Assembly: GCA_025738555.1 (NCBI GenBank)
Contig: JAOVFP010000023.1
Coordinates: 310,001 to 374,000, forward strand
Reading direction: 5' to 3'
Origin: Cyathus striatus
Taxonomy: Eukaryota > Basidiomycota > Agaricomycetes > Agaricales > Nidulariaceae
DNA: 64,000 nt
The notes below the pieces were generated by a model that searched no databases, was not told the DNA's origin, and saw nothing but the letters and a program-made list of their open reading frames with translations. Below, in pieces: positions 13,370 through 23,092 of this stretch (the first letter of the stretch is position 1; every line of letters starts with the position of its first letter). A program made the position numbers and the translations under genes.

Positions 13370-13698
13370 TGTGAGATGTACAACCAGGGCAGTGACCTGC
13401 AGGACTGAGAGAGACACAATAGGGTCTGAAGTCTGAAGTCCAATGTACAGTGAGCAAGTTTTAGATTGAAGTAGTATGTGTACAGCTTACCTGAAGTCCA
13501 ATGTACAGTGAGCAAGTGGGATTGCCACTGTAGGACCTCAGGATTATATACTACTAGCTTATCTACCAAAGTCCGAGGGTCTAAGGGTCTAAGGGTCCAA
13601 CCAAGGTCTAAGGGTCCAACCCAGGTCCAGTACTTAAGTTTACCTAAGTCTACCTAAGGTTCATTAGTCAGCAGAGAAGTGTCAGATCACTTCTAACA
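13370..13698 (-). mobile_element. Family B solo LTR (copy 3), opposite orientation
   Basis: TGTGAGATGTAC...CTTCTAACA, flanked by TGCCT at 13365-13369 and 13699-13703. It lies a few bases beyond copy 2 in inverted orientation, forming a 0.67 kb near-palindrome. Confidence 0.93.
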
Positions 13699-14525
13699 TG
13701 CCTACTCAGACTCCATCTGGCTATAGATACTAGATCACATTCATTGATGATTACACCAGATATCATTGTGTTGCCTTCTTAAAGAAGAAGAGTGGTGCAT
13801 TTGATGCTTTCAGGAGTTACAAGTCATTGGTTGAGAACCAACTTGGGAGAAAGATTAAAGCTTTACAGGATGACAAGGGAGGTGAATACATGTCTAATGC
13901 ATTCATCAAGTTCACAGATAGATGTGGGATTGTAAGAAGACATACTGCTCCTGCCAGACCTCAGCAAAATGGAGTTGCAGAGCGTGCAAATCGCACTATG
14001 GCTGATGATGTTACAGCTATGCTCAATGAGTCTCATCTCCCTCCATCATTTTGGGGTGAATGCCTATCTTCTATGGTTTATGTGTGGAATCATCTTCCCA
14101 CATCTTCTCTGCCTGACAAGACACCCTATGAGGCATGGCATGGCCAGAAACCTAACCTCAGCAATCTGCGAGTCTGGGGCTGTACTGCTTATGTCTTTGT
14201 GCACAAAGAGCAGAGAAAGTCCCTTCAACCACATATGCAGAAATGTGTCTTCATTGGTTACCCAGCTGGGTACAAGGCTTGGAAATTCTACAATCCAACC
14301 ACCAAGAAGACTGTTATCTCAGAAAGAGCTGAATTTGATGAAAGGCTCTTTCCTGGTCTATCCAAGCCAACATCTCCAATTCCACCTCACATTATCTCTT
14401 CTCCAGAGCCTGCTGTCTATGAATCTACAGACTCATCCATTCCCTTTCCTGATGTTTCCATATCACCTCTAAATCATTCTAGCTCTCCAACTAGTCCACC
14501 TACAACTCCTATATCATCTCCTACT

Positions 14526-14764
14526 TGTTGCATGATGATGTATTAGTCATGTGACAGGTAGAGTCCCTGAGTATTCCATACATGCCTACCCAGTAATACA
14601 CAGAGGCTCTTGGCAGGAATAACACACTTGGTCCTTGGGTATATATAATACAACCCAACTTTCACTTGAACAAGACCATATAGCTCAGTTGGTTAGAGCA
14701 CTCTGAAACTATCAGATAGGTCCCAGGTTCAAACTCTGGTGTGGTCACTTTGCTACATCTAATA
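14526..14764 (+). mobile_element. tRNA-bearing LTR-like mini-element, family T1 (copy 2)
   Basis: TGTTGCATGATG...CATCTAATA. No matching duplication (CTACT versus GAAAC), because its right end abuts a truncated family A LTR. Sits where the copia reverse transcriptase is lost. Confidence 0.88.
14674..14746 (+). tRNA. tRNA-like segment of T1 copy 2
   Basis: GACCATA/TGTGGTC acceptor pairing and a GCTC/GAGC D-arm are complete; the T-stem CCAGG/TCTGG has a mismatch. Anticodon loop not canonical. A TATATATAATA motif ends about 25 bases upstream. Confidence 0.5.
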
Positions 14765-14967
14765 GAAACTTGTTAACTACTACCAAGTTACAGAGTGTTT
14801 ATATATACTGAGGGTGTCTACCAAAGTCCCAACCAAGGTCCATGTAACTAAGGTAACTGACAGCTGTCAATCTGTCAATCACATATCTGTCAATCACAGA
14901 ACTGTCAAGTATGACAGGTGACATGTGACAGCTATCAAAGAAGCTGTGCAACCCAGAATATCTAACA
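14765..14967 (-). mobile_element. Family A LTR fragment
   Basis: Only the U3 and TATA part remains (ends GAATATCTAACA). The R/U5 part was lost at the junction with the T1 element. CTCCT at 14518-14522 and 14968-14972 may be the original duplication. Confidence 0.8.
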
Positions 14968-15713
14968 CTCCTATGAATCATGGTCTCATTCTGACCAAGT
15001 CTATGGGTCCTCAGACAGCTGAGGAACGTTCTGAGATGGCCTCCATCCCTTATCTAAGTGCTGTAGGATCTCTACAATATCTTGCTATCACTACAAGACC
15101 AGACATTGCTTTTGCTGTTGGGTACTTAGGTCGATTCAACTCCAACCCTGGCATGCAACACTGGTTAGCTGTCAAACATCTCTTCAGATACTTGAAGGGA
15201 ACTCTTGACTACAAGTTGACCTACAGTGCTGCCAAAGGAGATGAACTCTTCCTCACATATTGTGATGCTTCCCATGGTGATTGCAAAGACACAGGTCATT
15301 CTACTGGTGGTTATGTAACTCTGATTGGTGGAGGTGCCATTGGCTGGTCTAGCAAGTTACAGACTATAGTAACTTTATCCACAACTGAAGCAGAGTACAT
15401 TGCTGCTGTTGAAGCTGGCAAAGAGATACTTTGGATGCAGAATATCATGAAGGAATTTGGCTTCCCCATTCCCACTTCTAGTCCTCTTCACATTGACAGC
15501 CAGTCTGCCATCTCTGTGACCAAGAATCCAGAACACCATGGGCGCATGAAGCAACTTGATCTTTGTTATTTCTGGCTTAGAGAAACTGTTGAAAAAGGCT
15601 CTATCAGCTTGCATCATGTTCCAACTGAAAAGCAAATCGCTGACATTCTCACCAAGCCACTTACCATTCCAAAGGTTGAATTCTGTAGAGAGAACATGGG
15701 ACTTTTACCTTAG
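14968..15713 (+). pseudogene. Copia RNase H (C-terminal pol)
   Basis: Open for about 246 codons. Begins with the region following reverse transcriptase (YLSAVGSLQYLAITTRPDIA), then RNase H with acidic residues in YCDASHGD, STTEAEY, HIDSQSA and IADILTKPL. The upstream reverse transcriptase core including YVDD is absent, so this is a remnant, but the domain itself has no stop. The polypurine tract follows 80 bases downstream. Confidence 0.9.
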
Positions 15714-15790
15714 ATTCATTCATTTACTTTCTTTCACATTCTTTCACTTTTACTTCCTTTACTTAACTACATACTTAGAGACTGTTCAGA

Positions 15791-15801
15791 TCATGGGGGG
15801 G
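15791..15801 (+). other. Polypurine tract
   Basis: TCATGGGGGGG directly before the TGTTAG start of the 3' LTR; expected site for plus-strand priming. Confidence 0.75.
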
Positions 15802-15968
15802 TGTTAGAAGTGATCTGACACTTCTCTGCTGACTAATGAACCTTGGGTAGACTTAGGTAAACTTAGGTACTGGACCTGGGTTGGGATCTTGGTTGGACCC
15901 TTAGACCTTGGTTGGACCCTTAGACCCTCGGACTTTGGTAGATAAGCTAGTAGTATATAATCCTGAGG
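15802..15968 (+). mobile_element. Family B partial 3' LTR of the copia element
   Basis: Matches the first half of the 5' LTR up to the TATA region (AATCCTGAGG), then is replaced by a family A LTR. Confidence 0.88.
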
Positions 15969-16290
15969 TGTCAGAAGTAACAAGAATAGAGGGGGTGGAT
16001 GGAGAGAGAATAGAAGATAATAGGAGCAAGGAAGGTGATAAGAGAGCAAATAACTCAGACACAAACACTAACACAGACACAAGATGGGGAGGAAACTTGT
16101 TAACTACTACCAAGATACAGAGTGTTGATATACTGAGGGTGTCTACCAAAGTCCAACCAAGGTCCTGTAACTAAGGTAACTGACAGCTGTCAATCTGTCA
16201 ATCACATATCTGTCAATCACAGAACTGTCAAGTATGACAGGTGACAAGTGACAGCTGTCAAAGAAGCTGTGCAACCCTGAATATCTAACA
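15969..16290 (-). mobile_element. Family A LTR (copy 5)
   Basis: Complete, TGTCAGAAGTAAC...ATATCTAACA, but with unmatched flanks (TGAGG and CTCCC). This suggests recombination or a deletion at the copia 3' LTR. Confidence 0.88.
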
Positions 16291-16490
16291 CTCCCAACAT
16301 CCACCAGCAGGATGGCTCACTTCCCACCCCACACCAGCTGGCTGGTCCTGCTCCCAACGTCCATCAGCAGGACGGCCCACCTCCCACCCTACACCGGCCG
16401 GCTGATCCTGCTCCCAACATCCACCAGCAAGATAGCCCACCTCCTGCCCCACACCAGCCAGCTGGTCCTGTTCTCAATGTACATCTTTCT
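16291..16490 (+). repeat. 60-base minisatellite, about three units, coding-compatible
   Basis: Three and a bit units of 60 bases. One frame gives a 20-residue repeat, NIHQQDGSLPTPHQLAGPAP and variants, open through all units. It may be a Pro/Gln-rich N-terminal exon of the gene starting near 16916, but no splice link is proven. Confidence 0.65.
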
Positions 16491-16915
16491 CCTGAACAGG
16501 TGAGGTCTTCTTACATAGTAGTGCATCTCATACTAAAGTTGTTAGTTAACAATGGTTACGTGATATATAATACATCATCATGCAACATGGAATTCATTGC
16601 TGTGATGTCATTCTTTGTGTTCTGACCTATATATTAACATTATAGGTATTCCTTCATCTGGAATTGTGTCCTACCTTGTTCCACTTATCGTGAACAACAG
16701 TGGTCTTGTTTTATAAGCGCCTTCGTTGGTCCGATTCAATCAGTTACACCAAAAGTTGTCATGTCAGTACATCCTTTATTCTATATATATCAAGTATCAT
16801 GTCTCAGTGACTTTAAAAGCTGTATCACTGCTGCATCTCCAGTATTATATCAAGTTTCAGGTACGTTCCCAGCTATTGGTTCTATCTATATACTGATCAC
16901 TCTTCGAAGAGAAAT

Positions 16916-17443
16916 ATGCCCTGTCCAAAGAAGGAGAAGAAACTAGCAATCTGCTATTGCAAGAAATGCAATGGGGTCACGATGACTGAATTGGACTTTA
17001 TCACGCATGTGAGCGAAAATAAGGCTGAAGATGATCTTCAGGGCATTGAAGATCGAGTATTTTTGCTCACCCTTGCTGAAGCTGGCCCATGTTCTCCCCA
17101 GGACATACCTCTGCCTTTGATTCCCCAACCTTCTCCCTATGAGATAGATGTGCAACTGATGTTCCAGTGCTTATTGGAGTGTGACAATAGTCTAACGCTT
17201 TGTCATGACAGTATTCGTGCAGTCTTTCAAGAATGGCTTGAAAACGGAACATGGAATCCAGCTATGCAGGATGAAGCCGCCAGATTTCCTATTAGGAGTC
17301 AGGCTCATGCTTATCTCTTGAGCCAAGAGTCCTGGCTGATAGATCTTATAGCTCAGGTTTGTCTTGTCCCGACTTCTGGAGATGGTGCAAATGAATTGTT
17401 CAAAAGTTCAGTGCATACGGTTCTTTGCCTAAGTTACCAATAG
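16916..17443 (+). pseudogene. Probable N-terminal part of a Plavaka-type transposase
   Basis: MPCPKKEKKLAICYCKKCNG opens with a CxC...C cluster resembling the N-terminal zinc motif of Plavaka/CACTA-clade transposases of basidiomycetes. The frame is Glu/Asp and Pro-rich and open for 175 codons. A possible intron donor GTTTGT follows LIDLIAQ, so the last residues may be intronic. The C-terminal fragment next to it is in the opposite orientation, so an inversion or two separate copies must be assumed. Assignment rests on context and the cysteine motif; moderate. Confidence 0.5.
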
Positions 17444-17457
17444 TTCTTTCAATTGTA

Positions 17458-18125
17458 AACTGTATTGAATAACATCCTGGACCAACATGGGCTACTTCTG
17501 GAGCAAGGTGAAGGAGTGTATGAATGTATGAAGGACAAAAATGAAACTGATCAACACAGCATTGATAGTAGAGATTCTCAAACTCTTCTATTGTCTGGAC
17601 CAGACTGGTATGAGCATCTCAAAGTTCCTCATCAGAGATGGTTCTCTGTAAGATGATGTGCACACCATGAGTTAAATGACAAAAGTTATGCCAGTATTCT
17701 TGAAGCAAAATGAGACAAAAATGTGCAGGACCCAAGCCAAAGATATACCAGTAAAATTCTGTTGCTTTATTGCCACTATTAAGCTTCTCTGCTGGGTTAT
17801 GTGGAGGTTGATTAAATGATGTAGGGAAATTTTGAGTACAATCTGCAATTGCCTTGCCATGCTCTGTCCAAGTATCTCCAGTGAGTTTCATCCAAGGCCA
17901 ATCCAATTTACTATCAGTCTGTTCATATGAAATTGTTCCATGCCAAAGACTTAAAAGTAGCTCTGGAATATTGAGCTTCAGGAGATGGATGAGATCTAAG
18001 ACCCAACAGCATGGAACAGGTGGCATTAGTGTTGGTTTCAGTCCTGAAAATATAGTTGGCTTGCTAAGACCTGTTTCTTTCCTATTATGGCAATACTGAG
18101 CAGTTCTAGAAGTAGAAACACTAGC
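17458..18125 (-). pseudogene. Plavaka-type transposase fragment (copy 1)
   Basis: Minus-strand frame ...YCHNRKETGLSKPTIF, VPCCWVLDLIHLLKLN, DSKLDWPWMKLTGDTW, AGKATADCTQ-like text and FNQPPHNPAEKLNSG. It matches copy 2 (35050-36000) almost residue for residue, which makes the assignment robust within the window. The 5' side is interrupted at CTAGC by a Gypsy-type solo LTR (18126-19032), with a short continuation at 19033-19068. Confidence 0.82.
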
Positions 18126-18712
18126 TGTCATATCCTGTATCACCTACCTCTGGACCTCTATGCTCTTACTTCGCCTTTCCCTTTGTTTACTCCGGACTTT
18201 GATCATGTTCTTAGTATTACTTATTGCTTACTGTATATAAATTACTTTCATTTCCTTTATTCCGCCCTACTGAGCTATCCCCTCAGTATTGTAGTATACA
18301 TCTCATAGTGAGTCACTTATCATTCTTAAATGTGCCACTATCTGTTTTACTTTACACCGCCATACATGCTCACTTCTCTGACGTGTTTTATTATGTTTAA
18401 TTAGTTATAGTCTTCATTCTATGTATGCCTACCCTGACTGTACTTCTCTGCTGGCCTTGGCCAGCAGCCTTTACTACTCTGAGTCTCCAGTATTTAAGTA
18501 GTACTCGATTTGTACTTAGTCCTCAGTTTCGTATTGAACTACATCCTCACCCTTCAGTCTGACTTGAGTTACACCTCTCGTCTTCTTGTCCTTTGTCTTC
18601 TCCAAAGGGCTTGCCCTTACTCCGAAATCCAGGACCAGGAATCCCAGGGGTGCAGCACATAAGCTGAAGCTGAAGTCCTACCCCCTGAGTTCTCGTTCTC
18701 CGCTTTTGTCTC

Positions 18713-18951
18713 TATTAGAAGTAGCAAAGTGACCACACCAGGGTTTGAACCTGGGACCTATCTGATAGTTTCAGAGTGCTCTAACCAACTGAGCTATATG
18801 GTCTTGTACAAGTGAAAGTTGGGTTGTATTATATATACCCAAGGACCAAGTGTGTTATTCCTGCCAAGAGCCTCTGTGTATTACTGGGTAGGCATGTATG
18901 GAATACTCAGGGACTCTACCTGTCACATGACTAATACATCATCATGCAACA
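18713..18951 (-). mobile_element. tRNA-bearing LTR-like mini-element, family T1 (copy 3)
   Basis: 239 bases with 5-base duplication GTCTC at 18708-18712 and 18952-18956. Minus-strand read is TGTTGCATG...CTTCTAATA. Inserted in the Gypsy-type LTR. Confidence 0.92.
18731..18803 (-). tRNA. tRNA-like segment of T1 copy 3
   Basis: Same cloverleaf as copy 2 with a fully paired T-arm (CCAGG/CCTGG). No canonical anticodon loop. Confidence 0.5.
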
Positions 18952-19068
18952 GTCTCATACTCACCCCTCACTTCTCCACAGTCACCCTCTCATACTCCAC
19001 TGCCAAGTCAGGCTAGGGGCACAGTCGTGACACTAGCAAGGAAGTGTAGGTGATTTTGATCAAATAAC

Positions 19069-19291
19069 TGTTGGATTGGCAAGGTTGACAGCCTTGACTG
19101 GATTATGGGGGTGTATAATATTGGAGCACTCCTGCCATGGTGACAAGCCTGGTAGCCCACTCAACTTGTTAAGTACCTGTTCTTGCTTGTGTATAATATA
19201 GGCAAGAGCTGGTAGCTCAGTTGGAAGAGCACCTAGTCATGAGTATGGGTGGTCACAGGTTCAATCCCTGTCCAGTCCAATAGTTTTAACA
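19069..19291 (+). mobile_element. tRNA-bearing LTR-like mini-element, family T2 (copy 1)
   Basis: TGTTGGATTGGC...TAGTTTTAACA, 223 bases, TG...CA ends, flanked by ATAAC at 19064-19068 and 19292-19296. Body unrelated to T1 but with the same layout: unique 5' part, TATAATATA motif, tRNA-like segment, short trailer with TTTT. Confidence 0.9.
19206..19278 (+). tRNA. tRNA-like segment of T2 copy 1
   Basis: Acceptor GAGCTGG/CCAGTCC (one mismatch), D-arm GCTCAGTTGGAAGAGC, T-arm ACAGGTTCAATCCCTGT. The anticodon arm is irregular; a CAT triplet lies in the loop region. A TTTT lies 6 bases downstream, a possible Pol III terminator. Confidence 0.5.
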
Positions 19292-19296
19292 ATAAC

Positions 19297-20640
19297 AGCA
19301 GTGCTATTTGATTGTTGGCAATTGAATTCACCCAGCCACTATTTAATTGGGATCATAAACAATCATTGAAGTTCTAAATCAATATTACTATTGTATGAAT
19401 GTATTAAGTGATCATAAACAATCATTGATGTATTCTAATCCAATATTAATATTGAATGGTGGTTAGGCAATCATAAACAATCATTGATCTTTACTAATTG
19501 AATATTAGTATGAATGAAGAGGCAATCATAAACAATCATTGATTTTTTCTAATTGAATATTAATATTGAATGGTGGTTAGGCAATTATAAACAATTATTG
19601 AATTTTACTAATTGAATATTAGTATGGATGGTTAGGCATGTGAGATGTACAACCAGGGCAGTGACCTGCAGGACTGAGAGAGACACAATAGGGTCTGAAG
19701 TCCAATGTACAGTGAGTAAGTATTAGATTGAAGTAGTGTGTGTACAGCTTACCTGAAGTCCAATGTACAGTGAGCAAGTGGGGATTGCCACTGTAGGACC
19801 TCAGGATTATATACTACTGGCTTATCTACCAAAGTCCAAGGGTCCAACCAAGGTCCAAGGTCCAAGGTCCCAACCCAGGTCCAGTACCTAAGTTTACCTA
19901 AGTCTACCTAAGGTTCATTAGTCAGCAGAGAAGTGTCAGATCACTTCTAACAAGGCAATCATAAGCAATCAATGATAACTACTAATTGGATATTGCTGTT
20001 GTATGGATATGTCACATTTCCTCACATGTGATGATTGTGACACATCTTCCCACACATCACATATTTCCCACACATCACATTAGTCACATATATTCATGCA
20101 TGTCACATATATTCATGCGTGTCACATATATTCATATGTGTCACATATATTCATGCATGTCACATTCGTCTTACGTGTCACAATTGTCACATATATTCCC
20201 GCGCTTCATGTTAGTCACACACGTCACATTTTTCTCACGTGTCACGATTGTCACACATATTCCCACACCTCACATATTTCCTGCACTTCATACATTTCTT
20301 GTGCATCGCATATTTCCCATGCATCACTTCCCACACGTCACATATGTTATGTTCTTTCACATGTCACATTTTTCACATACATTTTTGCATATCACAATTG
20401 TCACATATATTCCTGCACTTCATGTTAGTCACACTTTTCATGTGTGTCATGCAGGTCACACTTGTCACATTTTTCACATTCCTACATTTGTCATGCTTTA
20501 ATCATGCCTTTCTTGAGTATTAATCTTTTGATTCACATTACATGTCCTATGTGTGTTATTGCATTTCTCACAGCATTACATTTGTTATGCTTTGTAAGTA
20601 TAGCACTTGTCATGCTTTTAGTGTAGGTGGCAAATTGAAA
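19297..20640 (+). repeat. Foldback-type arm, copy i: 57-61 base tandem repeats then CACATTTGTCAC-type repeats
   Basis: 19350-19640 and 19953-19985 hold units containing ATCATAAACAATCATTGAT, cut by a family B LTR; 19986-20620 is built of phrases such as TCACATATATTC and CACATTTGTCAC. The order is the same as the arm of the complete element at 47722-48568. Open frames here (Cys/His/Tyr/Ser-rich) are products of the repeat, not genes. Confidence 0.75.
19639..19952 (-). mobile_element. Family B solo LTR (copy 5)
   Basis: TGTGAGATG...CTTCTAACA with AGGCA at 19634-19638 and 19953-19957. Inserted inside the tandem repeats. Confidence 0.93.
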
Positions 20641-21576
20641 ACTATATTAATAGATGGATACTCAGCAATAGTATGTGCATGGACCACTTCCTGATACTGT
20701 CTGAGTAGTTACCTGATTCATTCTGCCAGTAGTTATATGCTTATTTCAAAGATTAAGCCATGCATGTACAAGGATAAGCAACATATATCAGAGACATCAA
20801 CACATACAGCAGTATAGAAGTGAACCTGATTGTCATGGAAGAAGTTTCTGAGTTGAAGGGAGTTCTAAGACAAAGAATTTGTGAGTTGATAGTACATCCA
20901 TATATCCACAGGTACTAGTAAGGGAAAGTAACCTGTATTTGATGAATGTAATGTACTGTACTTAAATAGGTACAGAACAATGGTAGTGAGCTGAGTATCA
21001 AAAAGAGAAATAAGCCCAATTATAGGCAAAGAAACTGTCTCAGTTTATGTCTTATATCTAAACCTTTACTTAAATATATGATGTATAATCTCAGATCAAA
21101 TTAATGAACTCATGTGTAACAGTGTAATTGCCTGCATTCCAATTGCATTCACCTTCTATGCATGGCCATTGGCACTGAGTATTGAAATTTTGACTGGTTA
21201 CCACATAACCTATCTATTTCAGTCAAAATTCCTTGTTATAATTACTGGGTCTTATCTGGGTAATTCACAATTGTATTATTACTGAGATAAGTGTGCATTG
21301 ATACAGTACACTTCAAGTTTTTTCTCTTATCCTTGCAGTGCCTACAGAATCTCAACATATTTATCTTCTGTGGTGCATTCTCAACTGTACTTTGGTAAAT
21401 TTCCTGAACACTATTTAAAGCAACCCTTTCCCTAGAAGCATATTAGGCTTATATTTGTGGATGAGCATTATGCAATGTGAGTTCACTTCACCATTCCCAT
21501 GCAAAACTCCCACTGCAGCACAAAATGTGCCACTTGTCTCCACAAACACATTTTAATCACAAAAAGAAGGCATACA
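20641..21576. other. No gene recognised
   Basis: AT-rich sequence with no long frame and no recognised element. Confidence 0.5.
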
Positions 21577-21881
21577 TGTTAGATATTCTGGATTGCACAG
21601 CTTCTTTGACAGCTGTCACTTGTCACCTGTCATACTTGACAGTTCTGTGATTGACAGATTGACAGCTGTCAGTTACCTTAGTTACATGGACCTTGGTTGG
21701 GACTTTGGTAGACACCCTCAGTATATATATACTCTGTAACTTGGTAGTAGTGAACAAGTTTCCTCCCCATCTGTGTCTGTGTCTGTGTCTGTGTCTGTGT
21801 CTGTGTCTGTGTCTGAGTCTTTGCTCTTATTATCCTCTATTCTCTCTCCATCCACCCCTTCTATTCTTGTTACTTCTGACA
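21577..21881 (+). mobile_element. Family A solo LTR (copy 6)
   Basis: Flanked by ATACA at 21572-21576 and 21882-21886. Its 3' part has an expanded GTCTGT microsatellite near 21772-21820. Confidence 0.93.
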
Positions 21882-22704
21882 ATACATGTGTGCACTAGTA
21901 TGCTGGTCACCATTCCCTCAAGCCACATTTGTGAAAACATATCTGGTTGTAAAGTTATTCAACTTATTGGTATGGCTACCATAAAAATTACCATTTTTGG
22001 ACATGTCACACTCATCACATGACATTAGTTGTTTATGAATGTCATCTACCTTATTGAACTATGTAACTCTACATCACATCAAACTTACACATCTCAGTCA
22101 TTAGATGATCATGATTCTTGTATCACTCTTAGTTATACTGATATCTTCAATACACATTATTGAGTCACATATCTGCTTACTCTATATAACTACATGACAG
22201 TTTGCTTTATTGATACAGAGAGGTAATGTAAACTATCTCCACTCTTACTGATATTGTGTCACAATGTAGAGCAGGCAAAGCCTCTGAGACTGATGTGGAA
22301 TAAATACTAAAAATACCTCTTCTCAGTGAGTATGCACCCAAAAATTACAAAACTTGGTAGATATGTTCTATTCACTTATATGTATATTTCCCTCAAGATA
22401 TTAGTTGTTTATGAATGTTGTCTACCTTACCATTATATCATATCTCTAGTCTTGATTGTAAAATGTAAATGGACTTACATATACACTCTACATTTTTCAT
22501 TCTAGTTGCTTCTTACTATTAGACTTCCATAATTTACTAATTGTAATATCCCATGTCATAACCTTCAATTTAGTAAGAACATATTTGTTTCCTTGCTTTA
22601 ATAGTTTATTCTGCAGTTTTGGATACTTCTGTTCTGCAACTTGAACAATGATATAGATATACAAGTAACGAGACACACATAACTGGCTCAAGTGGTTATA
22701 TCTT
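21882..22704 (-). repeat. Foldback-type core segment, copy i
   Basis: 22070-22200 shares long blocks with 27605-27735 (CATGTCTCAGTCATTAAATG type, TCTTCAACACACATTATT type), and 22400-22690 resembles 49330-49560. No coding frame. Confidence 0.6.
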
Positions 22705-22982
22705 TGTCAGAAGTAACAAGAATAGAGGGGGTGGATGGAGAGAGAATAGAGAATAATAGAGAGCAAGGAAGGTGATAAGGGAGCAAATAACTCAGACACA
22801 AACACTGACACAGACACAAGATGGGGAGGAAACTTGTTATCAACTACCAAAGTACAAGGGGTTTATATATAAAAGAAAGCACAGCCATGTAACTAAGGTA
22901 ACTGACAGCTGTCAATCTGTCAAGTATGACAGGTGACAAGTGACAGCTGTCAAAGAAGCTGTGCAACCCTGAATATCTAACA
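22705..22982 (-). mobile_element. Family A solo LTR (copy 7)
   Basis: Flanked by ATCTT at 22700-22704 and 22983-22987. Short version with few TGACAG units. Confidence 0.93.
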
Positions 22983-23092
22983 ATCTTATGACAGATAAAT
23001 AAAGTTGAAATATTCTACATGTCATAATAAGTTCAAGAAATCTTGTGTTGTTATGAAATATGCATAAAATGTGACAAATGAGCTGTATATTT

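Larger units (their letters stand above)
12783..14525 (+). pseudogene. Copia integrase, split by two family B LTRs
   Basis: 12800-13025 encodes the zinc-binding pre-integrase region LWHRRLAHHN...CEPCLAGK (HHCC) and LIHSDLHGP, the first catalytic Asp. After the LTR pair, the frame resumes at about 13704: a TAG interrupts YRY*ITFIDDYTRY (second Asp region), then DKGGEY and NGVAERANRTM, which carries the catalytic Glu, LPTSSLPDKTPYEAWHG and WGCTAYVFV. It ends at 14525 in the Ser/Pro linker that precedes reverse transcriptase. Confidence 0.88.
11089..15968 (+). mobile_element. Ty1/copia retrotransposon, internally deleted and nested
   Basis: Order: 5' LTR (family B) 11089-11429, primer-binding site, zinc knuckle and protease, integrase, RNase H, polypurine tract, partial 3' LTR 15802-15968. 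Later insertions: family A LTR 12462-12782, family B LTRs 13026-13358 and 13370-13698, T1 element 14526-14764, family A fragment 14765-14967, and family A LTR at 15969 which truncates the 3' LTR. The capsid part of gag and the reverse transcriptase core are absent, so it cannot move on its own. Few nonsense codons, so it is younger than the Helitron. Confidence 0.9.
18126..19032 (+). mobile_element. Gypsy-type solo LTR, itself hosting a T1 element
   Basis: Starts TGTCATATCCTG and ends GTCGTGACA. Flanked by CTAGC at 18121-18125 and 19033-19037, a clean 5-base duplication. TGTCA...TGACA ends are typical of fungal Gypsy LTRs. Contains a TATATAAA motif near 18234. T1 copy 3 sits within it. Strand is chosen by TATA direction. 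Confidence 0.8.
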
